DNA of 64,000 bases. Source: a virus. Below are positions 1 through 7,293 of the stretch, one piece after another. Positions within the stretch are counted from its first letter, which is position 1. Each line of letters opens with the position of its first letter. The stretch covers positions 88,016-152,015 of the IMG/VR virus record IMGVR_UViG_3300034018_001348. The stretch is one strand, 5' to 3'. The notes below the pieces were generated by a model. The model saw only the letters and a list, made by a program, of their open reading frames with translations. It ran no database searches and was not told the DNA's origin. A program made the translations under genes and the position numbers.

Positions 1-109
1 CACCCGACCCATTTGGTGATAAATTAAATAATAAAATAACCTCTCTCATTGATTTTGAATTATTTAATATTTCAAATAATTCTTCTTTTGTTACAGTTTT
101 TAAATTCAT
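1..109 (-). CDS. N-terminal fragment, possible HNH endonuclease
   Basis: Minus-strand ORF starting at 109 and running off the window. The 36 visible residues include SMREVILLFNLSPNGSG, which resembles the small helical DNA-binding start (LSPNGGNYKTLK type) of phage HNH endonucleases. The nuclease domain would lie outside the window, so the assignment is tentative. Confidence 0.45.
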   Translation of the reverse strand, partial: MNLKTVTKEELFEILNNSKSMREVILLFNLSPNGSG

Positions 110-179
110 ATACTTTATTTTAATATAAATATCTTAAAAAACTAAAAAGGGTCACCATAACCTATGTTTCACCAAAAAT

Positions 180-335
180 AATAACATAATTTTTTGTAGT
201 CCCCCGCCGGGTAACCCCCCTACTTTTTCACACAACCCGGATGCCTCCGAATCTAATTTTCTATTTCACCTCTTACTAAGAAACGCGTTTTCCATTCAGA
301 GATTCAAGCCGATTTTCGCGAGTTAAAAAACTATG
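180..335. other. GC-rich structured spacer
   Basis: Stretch clearly richer in G and C than its surroundings, with complementary CCGGGT and ACCCGG arms and runs of C. No ORF is credible. It may be a divergent tRNA or small RNA next to tRNA-Cys, but no cloverleaf could be drawn. Confidence 0.3.
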
Positions 336-342
336 TTATTTG

Positions 343-412
343 AGGTCTCGGGGGGAATCGAACCCACTCTATTAGTTTTGCAGACTAACCGGTCGCCACG
401 ACCAACAAGACC
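343..412 (-). tRNA. tRNA-Cys (GCA)
   Basis: Reverse complement folds with acceptor GGTCTTG/CGAGACC, T arm GTGGG-TTCGATT-CCCCC, anticodon stem TTAGT/ACTAA and loop CTGCAAA giving anticodon GCA. Discriminator U is typical of tRNA-Cys. CCA is not encoded. Confidence 0.9.
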
Positions 413-722
413 ATTTAACCTACGACCTAAAGAACAGGAATTGTATCCATATCATTCTATGAGCACTGTAGGTTTTCTATTTTAAAAAACACCCGGACTG
501 ACCTTTTCTCCCTTGTCTGTACGTGTTATCCGGCCGTGACTACGTAGCGGGTGTTTTAATAAATCACACATCCATCAAGATTGGGATAATTAGAAGGGCT
601 ATTTATTTTCAAACTATTTCATTCCTCCCTAAAACTAACTTACTCAACAAACATAACACTTCTTGTAGTGTTACATTTTCTAACTTTAACGCTGTTTGTC
701 TTTCTATGTGTAAATTTAATTT
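413..722. other. Intergenic spacer with acceptor-like stem
   Basis: No convincing gene. Positions 488-495 and 548-555 form an 8-bp stem (AACACCCG/CGGGTGTT) enclosing about 52 nt, followed on the minus strand by a T run. This could be a terminator or a tRNA-like RNA. The plus-strand ORF in this stretch overlaps these structures and looks spurious. Confidence 0.35.
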
Positions 723-1109
723 TTATGTGTCAATTCCAAAAAACTCCTTACCGGTTGATTCTTGTAATCCATACATATATTCTTCCGCTTCTTCTTCAGA
801 ATCAAAATACGTGCTATGTGATGTCTTATCAGATAAATTAACGGTTATTTGAGATTTTTGTCGAATTTCTTTAGTTTCTTCATTGATAAGATACCATTTG
901 TATTCACTTAAATATTCCGTAGTTCTTCGGTTTATTCCGGAATTATAATTACTCCACCCTTCAGGTGTTTCTTCTGTCATACCATACTTAATCCCTAAAA
1001 ATGTTTTAGGTTTTGATGGTACTTTATCAAACCACTTATAACCTGTTTCTTTTTCCGGTTGGAAACTCATTGACGCCACTCTATCTACTTGGAAATAATA
1101 TCTACCCAT
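723..1109 (-). CDS. Hypothetical protein, 128 aa
   Basis: Soluble, acidic, aromatic-rich protein starting MGRYYFQVDR; no family recognised. The C-terminal part (FDSEEEAEEYMYGLQ) looks helical. Start codon spacing and AT-rich upstream sequence fit the neighbouring minus-strand genes, and the next gene (1116-1268) ends a few bases upstream of it. Confidence 0.7.
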   Translation of the reverse strand: MGRYYFQVDRVASMSFQPEKETGYKWFDKVPSKPKTFLGIKYGMTEETPEGWSNYNSGINRRTTEYLSEYKWYLINEETKEIRQKSQITVNLSDKTSHSTYFDSEEEAEEYMYGLQESTGKEFFGIDT

Positions 1110-1115
1110 ATTTGT

Positions 1116-1268
1116 TTATTTAATATCTTCTCTAAAATATGACATCTCAACATTGTATAATTCACAAATTCTTTCTGTGGACATTTTGGAGAATAAACTT
1201 CCCAAACAATGGATAAAATATCCATCAATAAACCACTTTAATCTTTGTTTTGCTTCGTATTCTGTCAT
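1116..1268 (-). CDS. Small hypothetical protein, 50 aa
   Basis: Short ORF beginning MTEYEAKQRLKWFIDGYF and ending YFREDIK. It starts next to the stop of 1270-1512, as in an overlapping small-gene operon. It reads as a compact helical protein, possibly a small DNA-binding protein, with no recognised family. Confidence 0.55.
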   Translation of the reverse strand: MTEYEAKQRLKWFIDGYFIHCLGSLFSKMSTERICELYNVEMSYFREDIK

Positions 1269-1269
1269 C

Positions 1270-1512
1270 TTAATATCCTATTTCATCTTTAATCTTCCAT
1301 TGTTCATCAATGGGGATTCTTTCAACCCTTTCAACCGGAACAAATCCGTCCAATCTTTTTTCTTTAACATCCTCAAAATGTTCAATGGTGTCCAAATAAA
1401 ACCCGAACTGATATCGAATGTATTGGAACTTTTCACCATCCCAATATGCCATGTGGTTGTTTCTACAGAAACCATTATACCACCCTTCAACCATATCTTT
1501 TTTTAATATCAT
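1270..1512 (-). CDS. Hypothetical protein, 80 aa
   Basis: Begins MILKKDMVEGWYNGFCRNNH, rich in aromatic residues, ends IDEQWKIKDEIGY. The longer ORFs in other frames here are shadows. The gene is contiguous with 1116-1268. Function unknown. Confidence 0.65.
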   Translation of the reverse strand: MILKKDMVEGWYNGFCRNNHMAYWDGEKFQYIRYQFGFYLDTIEHFEDVKEKRLDGFVPVERVERIPIDEQWKIKDEIGY

Positions 1513-1641
1513 AATTTCTATTTTTAATCCTCTTACACCAAGAGTTAATCTTTAATTTTTTTACAAAGGTAGGAATAAATTTTTAACCAACCAAATTAAA
1601 AATTAGAAAATTATATAGGAAGTTTTACTTTACTTAAAATA

Positions 1642-1773
1642 TTATTTGAAACGTGAGTATAAACTTTCTAAGAAAGGTTTAACATGCGATAAATAATTAT
1701 TTCCAGTTTTAGGGGAGTAGTTCAGATATATAAACTTTTCTTCACAAATCTTTATAATTTTTTGGTTTTTCAT
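1642..1773 (-). CDS. 43-aa peptide resembling an integrase N-terminal domain
   Basis: ORF MKNQKIIKICEEKFIYLNYS... containing YSPKTGNNYLSHVKPFLE, which resembles the core-binding (SAM-like) domain at the start of tyrosine recombinases (pattern ys.kTi..Y...l..Fl). It stops after 43 residues and no catalytic domain follows. It is either a genuine micro-protein or a recombinase remnant. Confidence 0.4.
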   Translation of the reverse strand: MKNQKIIKICEEKFIYLNYSPKTGNNYLSHVKPFLESLYSRFK

Positions 1774-1853
1774 AATATAACTTACTAATAATTAATGTTT
1801 TACACAATATTACATATATAACATAGTTATGTGTAATAAAATAAAAATTATGA

Positions 1854-2066
1854 TTATCCTATATCACATTTGGTTATTAATCCTTTATCAATCTCCAAGT
1901 TTATTCTATCAAATCGTAAATCCATTGTGATTACATAATTATTAGAATCTTCTCTTGTTATTCTAACTTTATAATCATTTTCTTTACATAATTCTGTTCC
2001 TGATTCTTTATTCATTCCGATTAAAGATTCTAATAATTCATTACTTCCGTTTCTATTTCGTCCCAT
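1854..2066 (-). CDS. I78-like peptidase inhibitor
   Basis: 70 residues. The C-terminal half (VRITRED..., VITMDLRFDRINLEID, ITKCDIG) matches the I78 peptidase-inhibitor signature (TmDyrpdRlnv..D..g.Itrv..G). I78 proteins are small canonical inhibitors of serine proteases. There is no obvious signal peptide, so a target in the infected cytoplasm, host or phage protease, is possible but unproven. Confidence 0.6.
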   Translation of the reverse strand: MGRNRNGSNELLESLIGMNKESGTELCKENDYKVRITREDSNNYVITMDLRFDRINLEIDKGLITKCDIG

Positions 2067-2101
2067 AATTTTAAATTTGTATAATTTTTATTTTACATAC
2101 A

Positions 2102-2175
2102 CATAACAAATGATAAACAACATTAAAACGATTGTTTATCATCGGACGTTATAAAACATTAAAACGATTTTATAA
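2102..2175. repeat. Two hairpins with conserved CATTAAAACGA loop
   Basis: Stem TGATAAACAA/TTGTTTATCA (2111-2141) and stem TTATAAAA/TTTTATAA (2149-2175) carry the same 11-nt loop CATTAAAACGA. The first unit is bracketed by CATAAC (2102) and GTTAT (2148). Arms differ in sequence but stay complementary, so the fold rather than the sequence appears to be conserved. Confidence 0.6.
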
Positions 2176-2177
2176 CA

Positions 2178-2288
2178 AAGTATAAAAGAAATGCTCCAAA
2201 AGTTCGACATTGGAAATCCTCTGTTACGGAGTTGAACCGCATCTACCTTGCAAGATAGTTGTTACACAACCGCACTTCTTTTATACTC
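2178..2288 (-). tRNA. tRNA-like element (Ala-like, degenerate)
   Basis: Long stem TATAAAAGAA/TTCTTTTATA encloses a tRNA-like interior: D-like arm, CTATC-TTGCAA-GGTAG (anticodon TGC if position 32 is missing) and a T-arm-like GCGG-TTCAACT-CCG. The fold is too long and the acceptor does not pair normally, so this may be a decayed tRNA or an unrelated structured RNA. Confidence 0.3.
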
Positions 2289-2314
2289 AATCGTTATGTT
2301 TAATTTTAAGAAAT

Positions 2315-2584
2315 TTATTTGTTTTTTAATTTGTCTTGAAGTATTTTGTTTACATCAAATTTAGTCCAAGAAGTTTGTTCTTCAAGTGGTTTTCGTTCTG
2401 TTGGTGGCGTTGGTACATCATCAATAACCATATAGTGACTAAATGTTAAATGAGACAAACTTCTTCCCATTTGTCCTTTCAATTTACTTGGAAACATATG
2501 ACCATTTGTTCTATTTACCCACCAACAAAATAATTCTTCATTTGGTAAATCTTGTTCTGAATTTATCTCTATCCATTCTTTCAT
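2315..2584 (-). CDS. Hypothetical protein, 89 aa
   Basis: Start chosen at MKEWIEINSEQDLPNEE (2584) because the upstream extension crosses a repeat hairpin and is Leu/Phe-rich. The body contains ELFCWWVNRTNGHMF and the Lys-rich end KFDVNKILQDKLKNK. No family recognised. Confidence 0.65.
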   Translation of the reverse strand: MKEWIEINSEQDLPNEELFCWWVNRTNGHMFPSKLKGQMGRSLSHLTFSHYMVIDDVPTPPTERKPLEEQTSWTKFDVNKILQDKLKNK

Positions 2585-2624
2585 ATAATATATTTTTAAG
2601 TTGTATAAATTTTTTAAAACTAAA

Positions 2625-2676
2625 CATAACAAAGTGTAAAAAACATTAAAACAATTTTTTACACCCAACCGTTATG
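2625..2676. repeat. Third CATAAC/GTTATG hairpin element
   Basis: CATAAC (2625) and GTTATG (2671) bracket a stem GTGTAAAAAA/TTTTTTACAC with loop CATTAAAACAA, the same layout as at 2102-2175 with different stem bases. It lies upstream of 2315-2584 and may act as a terminator or small mobile palindrome. Confidence 0.6.
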
Positions 2677-2694
2677 TGTAATAAAAAACTAAAA

Positions 2695-2919
2695 TTAAAC
2701 TACCTCAACTTTATACAGTGTTCTATTATCGAAGTTTTCTTTTGAAAACCCCTTTATTACATCATTATTTTTGTGTGAAATTGTTTCAATGTCATCTATG
2801 TTGTTTTTGATGTCATTCAGTGTTTTACTCAATCTACTCCAGTAAATTTGTTCACACAAAAATAAACCAGTCCATTGTAGGTTTTTCAAAATAAAATCTG
2901 TTAATTTAGTTCGTTTCAT
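2695..2919 (-). CDS. Hypothetical protein, 74 aa
   Basis: Starts MKRTKLTDFILKNLQWTG and contains a helical segment LSKTLNDIKNNIDDIETI likely to form a coiled coil. No membrane segment or known motif. Part of the run of small minus-strand genes. Confidence 0.65.
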   Translation of the reverse strand: MKRTKLTDFILKNLQWTGLFLCEQIYWSRLSKTLNDIKNNIDDIETISHKNNDVIKGFSKENFDNRTLYKVEVV

Positions 2920-2985
2920 ATATTTAAAAGTTTAATTTTTTTACGTTTTTTACATACACATAACAAGGTGTATATGTAATAATTT

Positions 2986-3171
2986 TTACAAAGATACGAT
3001 TATATTCCTACTCCGGAGTGTTTTTCTTAAAAGAGATAATCTTTTTCTATGATTGACATATTGGTCACCATCATTAGCTTTATGTCCTTTAAAAATTGAT
3101 TCAGTTATCTCACATTCCAATTTAATAATTTCACTTATTAGCTCTTCTGTTGTTAAATCACTCTCAATCAT
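2986..3171 (-). CDS. Hypothetical protein, 61 aa
   Basis: Acidic N-terminal helix (MIESDLTTEELISEIIKLE) and basic C-terminus (RKRLSLLRKTLRSRN). Its start overlaps the stop of 3168-3491 by 4 nt (ATGA), so the two are translationally coupled. Function unknown. Confidence 0.7.
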   Translation of the reverse strand: MIESDLTTEELISEIIKLECEITESIFKGHKANDGDQYVNHRKRLSLLRKTLRSRNIIVSL

Positions 3172-3491
3172 ATTTTCTCAAATTCGTCTTCAAATCCGTA
3201 CCATTCCTCACCTTCTTCATCTTCGTACCAATATGTGTATGCCCGGTCGTATTTATGCCAATCAATTCTAGTCAATTCAACCTCATTTCCACTATTTTTA
3301 TCTCTAACCACATTACCAACTTGAAATGCTTGTGGTACGTAATCATTGATTGTTTCACTTTTAATAATCAATTCTCCAACACTTTTAACCTCATCAGTTT
3401 GGATATTGGTATAGTTTCCTTCGGATGATAATTCCCACCCATTGTCATACAACCAATTCGTAAAATCTAAAATTTCGTTTTCTAATAACAT
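3168..3491 (-). CDS. Hypothetical protein, 107 aa
   Basis: Starts MLLENEILDFTNWLYDNGWE. The second half (VGNVVRDKNSGNEVELTRID) looks like a small beta-barrel and ends in an acidic, aromatic stretch. A TATCTTTG promoter box lies upstream near 3510 (minus strand). First gene of a short operon with 2986-3171. Confidence 0.75.
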   Translation of the reverse strand: MLLENEILDFTNWLYDNGWELSSEGNYTNIQTDEVKSVGELIIKSETINDYVPQAFQVGNVVRDKNSGNEVELTRIDWHKYDRAYTYWYEDEEGEEWYGFEDEFEKI

Positions 3492-3531
3492 AATATATCA
3501 GTTTTTGTGGGGACAAAGATACTACGATTTT

Positions 3532-3807
3532 TTAATCTACCAAATTTTTATCTTTATTTTCCAAATATTTTCTTGACTCACTACACATTTTTTCCAAAAC
3601 CTCTAATGATTTGAGATTCTTAAAGATGATTGTTAGAATTTCCTCACTTTCACCACCTAACACATCAACACCAACCTCATTCGGTTCTGACAATGAATCA
3701 ATCGTAATGAATGGTAATTTAACACTGTTCTCAATTCCCATTCCAAATGATAATTCACCATCTCCGGCCACAATAACTCTCTCACGTTGTTTTTTTACTT
3801 CTGACAT
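3532..3807 (-). CDS. Hypothetical protein, 91 aa
   Basis: Basic start MSEVKKQRERVIVAGDGELS followed by an alternating beta pattern and a C-terminal helix. Located just downstream of the ABC membrane-domain gene (gap 5 nt), so probably co-transcribed with it. No family recognised. Confidence 0.7.
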   Translation of the reverse strand: MSEVKKQRERVIVAGDGELSFGMGIENSVKLPFITIDSLSEPNEVGVDVLGGESEEILTIIFKNLKSLEVLEKMCSESRKYLENKDKNLVD

Positions 3808-3812
3808 AATAT

Positions 3813-4655
3813 TTAATTTTCTGTTTCTAATCTTTTAATAACGTCCTTAATATTAATATATGATGTTAAAATTGTTGGTAACCCAAGAAGAGCATTACAA
3901 AAATCAAACATATATCTATAAGTTGAGAATACACTTCCCACACTCACCTTATTGTACATTACGTAGTATGTTAATAATGCTGTCACACTTCCATAAACAA
4001 TACCTTGAATCCAAATTGAAAACTTAGCATCAATACTTGACATTTTAAGTGATAAGAACTGACCTCTCTTTAATAAATTATTAATTGAGGCAATTTTTCT
4101 TGTACCAATCACATCAGTTTGTTCTTCAGACAAATCATTATATTTACTTGTAATGTTGGCAATTTTTGGTGAATAATATGCTGTTGCCCCCAAGATTAAT
4201 ATTGTTGTAATAATCAAGAATCCAACAATCGGTAAACTTACCATTGCCAAGAAGTAGATGGCGCCAACCAAACCAATAATCGTCTGTATTACCAATAACA
4301 TATCTCGTTCAAAAAACAGGACAATATAGTGCATTAAGGTTAATCTTCCGTTGATTTTTGTTGTCTCAACATCATTATCAAGTTGATTACTTGTTTCAAT
4401 AGAGGCAAATCTCCTATAAATCCCGGAGAATACTTTAGTGTCATAAATTTTACTGATGTACCCGAAGAACATAATTGATGCAAATGTAGAAACCAAATAC
4501 CATATGTATGAATAATCTTTGGTAATTAAGTGGTCAATTGCATTACCCAAAACTTTGGGATACATAACCATCAATATCGCATTAATCATGAACAATGAAT
4601 ATGAAAATATTATTGATTTCCAATTCTCACTAAACATTATTTTTAACTTATCCAT
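3813..4655 (-). CDS. Orphan ABC-exporter transmembrane domain protein
   Basis: 280 residues shaped like the type-1 ABC exporter membrane domain: about six hydrophobic segments, the VMYPKVLGNAIDHLI first helix and loop, a long cytoplasmic helix region around NDLSEEQTDVIGTRKI, and a last segment ending INIKDVIKRLETEN. That last stretch is the usual linker to the nucleotide-binding domain, but the protein stops there. No Walker A, signature or Walker B sequence follows in this or the next gene. It could pair with a host ATPase subunit, interfere with a host exporter, or be a truncated transporter. Confidence 0.7.
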   Translation of the reverse strand: MDKLKIMFSENWKSIIFSYSLFMINAILMVMYPKVLGNAIDHLITKDYSYIWYLVSTFASIMFFGYISKIYDTKVFSGIYRRFASIETSNQLDNDVETTKINGRLTLMHYIVLFFERDMLLVIQTIIGLVGAIYFLAMVSLPIVGFLIITTILILGATAYYSPKIANITSKYNDLSEEQTDVIGTRKIASINNLLKRGQFLSLKMSSIDAKFSIWIQGIVYGSVTALLTYYVMYNKVSVGSVFSTYRYMFDFCNALLGLPTILTSYINIKDVIKRLETEN

Positions 4656-4724
4656 ATCTTATCTTTTTTGATTTTGACAAAGATACAACTAAAATTTAAT
4701 CTACCAAATAATTATGAATTTTCT

Positions 4725-4952
4725 TTAAATTGTTTTCCAAGTCTTTTTAATGGTTTTTGAAAAGTTAACAATTTTTTGACAGTCTTCACAATTTACATTT
4801 TCATTTGTTTTTACAAATTGACCACAAGTCATAAAATCCCCATCAAGTGTTAAACCACATAAAGTGTAATCACTTCCAACCGGTGATGTAAAATGAATTT
4901 CATTTTTGAATATATCATCACCATTACCAATGAATTTTATTTTATTTGACAT
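4725..4952 (-). CDS. Small Cys-containing hypothetical protein, 75 aa
   Basis: Contains LCGLTLDGDFMTCGQF and NVNCEDCQKI, with a C-C/C-x2-C spacing that could bind zinc. Overlaps the stop of the upstream gene by one base at 4952. A TATCTTTG box at about 4680 belongs to the ABC-domain gene further along. Function unknown. Confidence 0.6.
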   Translation of the reverse strand: MSNKIKFIGNGDDIFKNEIHFTSPVGSDYTLCGLTLDGDFMTCGQFVKTNENVNCEDCQKIVNFSKTIKKTWKTI

Positions 4953-5128
4953 TATTCCTCACTTTTTTTAGGTCCCTTGAAATCACAATCAAGACAAACG
5001 TATCTCTGTTCTTCAATGCTCCAATCCATATTATAATGTTGACATTCCTTAGGTTTTAAATATTTTTGTTGTTTCTTGTATTCCGACACCACTTTAAGTG
5101 CTGTTTTATACTGACTTTCTGTTATCAT
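4952..5128 (-). CDS. Small zinc-ribbon-like protein with ITESQ start
   Basis: Start placed at MITESQYKTALKVVSEY (5128), which matches the ITESQ tag found on many later genes. C- and H-containing motifs (ECQHYNMDW and VCLDCDF) suggest a metal site. The stop codon overlaps the start of 4725-4952. A longer start at 5155 is possible but would add a hydrophobic stretch and overlap the HNH gene. Confidence 0.6.
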   Translation of the reverse strand: MITESQYKTALKVVSEYKKQQKYLKPKECQHYNMDWSIEEQRYVCLDCDFKGPKKSEE

Positions 5129-5130
5129 AG

Positions 5131-5640
5131 TTAAAAGAATAAGTAGGGTCTCCATTCATCAGGGATTTCGTGATGAACTTGTTTCATTAACATCAAGTAA
5201 TGAGGTCTCCTTGGTTGAGGAATTTCCTTACCGTATTCCTCCAACGTCAAATTGGACTTCTCACCGTTACACCTTCTACAAGCGGTAACTAAGTTGTCCC
5301 AACTGTCTTTCCCCCCCTTAGATTGGGGTATTACGTGGTCCAAAGTTAGCGTCTTTCTATTATTGTCTCCACAATATACACACTCAAAGTTATCTCTACG
5401 ATAAACATTCTCTCTACTTAAAGGAACTTTTTGAATTATCTGATTCACATATTTGTAGACCCGAATAATTGAAGGTTTTTTGATATCCAATTCAGGATTC
5501 ACTAATTTGAATGATTCCGGATGTTCATTTATAACGTCAGCATTACCCTTATAAGAAATGACGAAAGCCCTCTCTGTGGAAATAATACTCCTCGCCATAA
5601 AACTTGAATCCAAAACCAAAGTTTTTTGGTAACTACTCAC
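5131..5640 (-). CDS. HNH endonuclease
   Basis: 169 residues with a canonical HNH core: CVYCG, LTLDHVIPQSKGG, WDNLVTACRRCN. The two C-x2-C pairs hold structural zinc and the DH pair and N are catalytic. The N-terminal part (KKPSIIRVYKYVNQI) matches the small Bacteroidetes/phage HNH group. Adjacent to the tRNA array; may act in DNA metabolism or as a free-standing homing nuclease. Confidence 0.9.
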   Translation of the reverse strand: MSSYQKTLVLDSSFMARSIISTERAFVISYKGNADVINEHPESFKLVNPELDIKKPSIIRVYKYVNQIIQKVPLSRENVYRRDNFECVYCGDNNRKTLTLDHVIPQSKGGKDSWDNLVTACRRCNGEKSNLTLEEYGKEIPQPRRPHYLMLMKQVHHEIPDEWRPYLFF

Positions 5641-5674
5641 GACTATTAATTTTTAATTAAACATTTTTTTTTTG

Positions 5675-5745
5675 TTCCCCCAAATGGTACTGGCCCATTT
5701 TCCCGATATTAAAAGTATCGTGCTTCACCTTAAAGCTTTAGGGGA
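5675..5745 (-). tRNA. tRNA-Lys (TTT), atypical T loop
   Basis: Acceptor TCCCCTA/TGGGGGA, anticodon arm CGATA-CTTTTAA-TATCG giving anticodon TTT, T stem AATGG/CCATT with loop GCCAGTA instead of TTCGANN. All stems pair, so this is a real but divergent tRNA. No encoded CCA. Confidence 0.75.
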
Positions 5746-5751
5746 TTATTG

Positions 5752-5821
5752 AGCTCATTTTGTTTTGTTATTCGGCTCAAAATATAAGTAATTTGAGATT
5801 AATAATCAAACTTTATGAGCC
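5752..5821 (-). other. tRNA-sized element with 7-bp acceptor-like stem
   Basis: GGCTCAT (minus strand) pairs with ATGAGCT across about 70 nt, and an inner stem CTCAAA/TTTGAG is present. No T arm can be drawn. It lies exactly between tRNA-Lys and tRNA-Ile, so it is either a decayed tRNA or a processing spacer. Confidence 0.3.
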
Positions 5822-5828
5822 ACATTTG

Positions 5829-5901
5829 TCGGTCAGGTGGGTATCGAACCCACTACCTTTCGCGTATCAGGCGAATGCTCTACCGATTGAGCTACTGACC
5901 G
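5829..5901 (-). tRNA. tRNA-Ile (GAT)
   Basis: Acceptor CGGTCAG/CTGACCG, D arm AGCTCAATCGGTAGAGC, anticodon arm TTCGC-CTGATAC-GCGAA (GAT), T arm GTGGG-TTCGATA-CCCAC, discriminator A. CCA not encoded. Confidence 0.92.
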
Positions 5902-5906
5902 AATTG

Positions 5907-5978
5907 TTAGGGTGGAGAGGGTCGAACTCTCCGCTTCCTGCCTCCAATGCAGGCTTCTCACCCCGAGAATACACCCTA
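5907..5978 (-). tRNA. tRNA-Pro (TGG)
   Basis: Acceptor TAGGGTG/CACCCTA, anticodon arm CCTGC-ATTGGAG-GCAGG (TGG), T arm GGAGA-GTTCGAC-CCTCTCC region, discriminator A. It can read CCA and CCG, which matters for the proposed Pro-codon hop in the kinase gene at 45167. Confidence 0.88.
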
Positions 5979-5992
5979 ATATATTTTTTTTG

Positions 5993-6077
5993 TAGAGAAT
6001 ATGGGATTCGAACCCATACCCCCATTTAAGGAGGGACACATTAGCAGTGTGTTCTGATACCGTTACAGCAATTCTCT
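5993..6077 (-). tRNA. tRNA-Ser (GCT)
   Basis: Class II tRNA: acceptor AGAGAAT/ATTCTCT, anticodon arm ACACA-CTGCTAA-TGTGT (GCT), long variable arm CCCTCC...GGGGG, T arm ATGGG-TTCGAAT-CCCAT. Its first 15 nt are also the last codons of the HNH gene 6063-6857. Confidence 0.92.
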
Positions 6078-6857
6078 TTTTGAATAATTAACAATAAATT
6101 CTGATTTACCTGTTTCAGTTATTTCTTCGTGTATTTCACAATGACAATTACTACAAACCAAAACACATTTATCAACCTCTTTTTTCATTTTTTCTTCTGA
6201 ATAATTTTTACCCCCTATAGTAAAATCTTTTTCATCAGGATTGATATGGTGAAATTGTAAGGCGTTCATAGATTTACTATAACCACATCTCTGACAACAA
6301 CCACCTTTATACTCAACTAATCTTTTTTTTCTATTTTTACGACATCTAACTACGTGTTCAACAGAACTTTTCCTACGTTCAATCGCGGTTTGAGTTTTGA
6401 CCTCAACAATACTACTAATAATCTTTCTACCAACTCCTAATATTTCACTAACTTTTCGGATGCTACCAATTTTGTCATATAATTCTTTTATTTTTTTTAT
6501 AAAATCCTCATCTTTAAATCTTAATTCATTTTTATTTTTATTAAGATTAAAAATTTTACAAATTCTGATTACTTTATCTTGACTAATATTAACTTGGGGA
6601 AAAATACTTTTATATGTTTCACCATTTTGTTTTAAATTAATAATTTTATCAATTACCGATTTGTCAATTAGTTTTAAAAAATCTTCATCATTTATTGTTG
6701 TTGTTTTATAATTTTCGTGAACACCTCCCATACCATTTTTATTAATATGATATGAAATAACACCGACGCTACAACCCAATATATTTTTAATATTTGTAAT
6801 ACTATATCCTTCTAACCTCAATTTTAATATTGAATCTTTTAATTTTTCTGTTTCCAT
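6063..6857 (-). CDS. HNH homing-type endonuclease with helical DNA-binding N-terminus
   Basis: 264 residues. The N-terminal two thirds show repeated helix-turn-helix-like units (YSITNIKNILGCSVGVISYH, GSIRKVSEILGVGRKIIS). The C-terminal HNH has CCQRCGYSK, LQFHHINPDEKDF and CVLVCSNCHCEIHEEI. It lies inside the tRNA array and its last 15 nt, stop included, are the 5' end of tRNA-Ser, as expected for a mobile gene inserted against a tRNA. Confidence 0.9.
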   Translation of the reverse strand: METEKLKDSILKLRLEGYSITNIKNILGCSVGVISYHINKNGMGGVHENYKTTTINDEDFLKLIDKSVIDKIINLKQNGETYKSIFPQVNISQDKVIRICKIFNLNKNKNELRFKDEDFIKKIKELYDKIGSIRKVSEILGVGRKIISSIVEVKTQTAIERRKSSVEHVVRCRKNRKKRLVEYKGGCCQRCGYSKSMNALQFHHINPDEKDFTIGGKNYSEEKMKKEVDKCVLVCSNCHCEIHEEITETGKSEFIVNYSKRELL

Positions 6858-6916
6858 TTACTTAATTTGTTTATTAATAAATATATCAAAAATATTGAAA
6901 AGTTCAAGTTTTTTTT

Positions 6917-6991
6917 GTGTCCCCAAGAGGATTCGAACCCCTATTCTATCTGTCGTAAAGATAAGTCCTTTCCAGTTGAACGATGGAGACA
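6917..6991 (-). tRNA. tRNA-Arg (ACG)
   Basis: Acceptor TGTCTCC/GGGGACA with one G-U pair, anticodon arm TATCT-TTACGAC-AGATA (ACG), T arm AGGGG-TTCGAAT-CCTCT. The base at the discriminator position reads C, which is unusual. Confidence 0.82.
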
Positions 6992-7047
6992 ATTTGATGT
7001 CTTTCCATCAGTCATCCCTATTATTTGGTAAGGGTGGAACATCCTTG

Positions 7048-7190
7048 TGGTCAGGACAGGTCTCGAACCTGTACGATTGAAAAGACCAATTTTACTCGGT
7101 TCTTCGGGATGGTCAACATATTTAATGTGATGTCTCACGGCCCGATTAATCAATCACCCATTACGCGTCTACCAATTCCGCCACCTGACC
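7048..7190 (-). tRNA. Oversized tRNA-Leu-like gene (143 nt)
   Basis: Perfect acceptor GGTCAGG/CCTGACC, Leu-type D arm GTGGCGGAATTGGTAGACGC and T arm ACAGG-TTCGAGA-CCTGT. About 93 nt separate D and T arms, some 55-60 more than a class II tRNA needs. TAATG/CATTA could be a split anticodon stem, and GACCA/TGGTC forms a further hairpin. No anticodon can be assigned; an intron or enlarged variable arm are both possible. Confidence 0.5.
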
Positions 7191-7193
7191 AAT

Positions 7194-7293
7194 TTGAGGT
7201 TGAGAATTCCTCTGTGTCATAGAGAACTTATACTCTAGTTTTTAGTACCCCTCATCTCACAACGGTTTGCGTACCGTATCGGGAATAACACAT
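7194..7293. repeat. Spacer repeat unit 1
   Basis: Begins TTTGAGGTTGAGAATTCCTC and ends GGGAATAACACATTT. The same beginning and end recur at 7436-7552. The two units flank the oversized tRNA-like gene 7298-7435. Confidence 0.55.
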
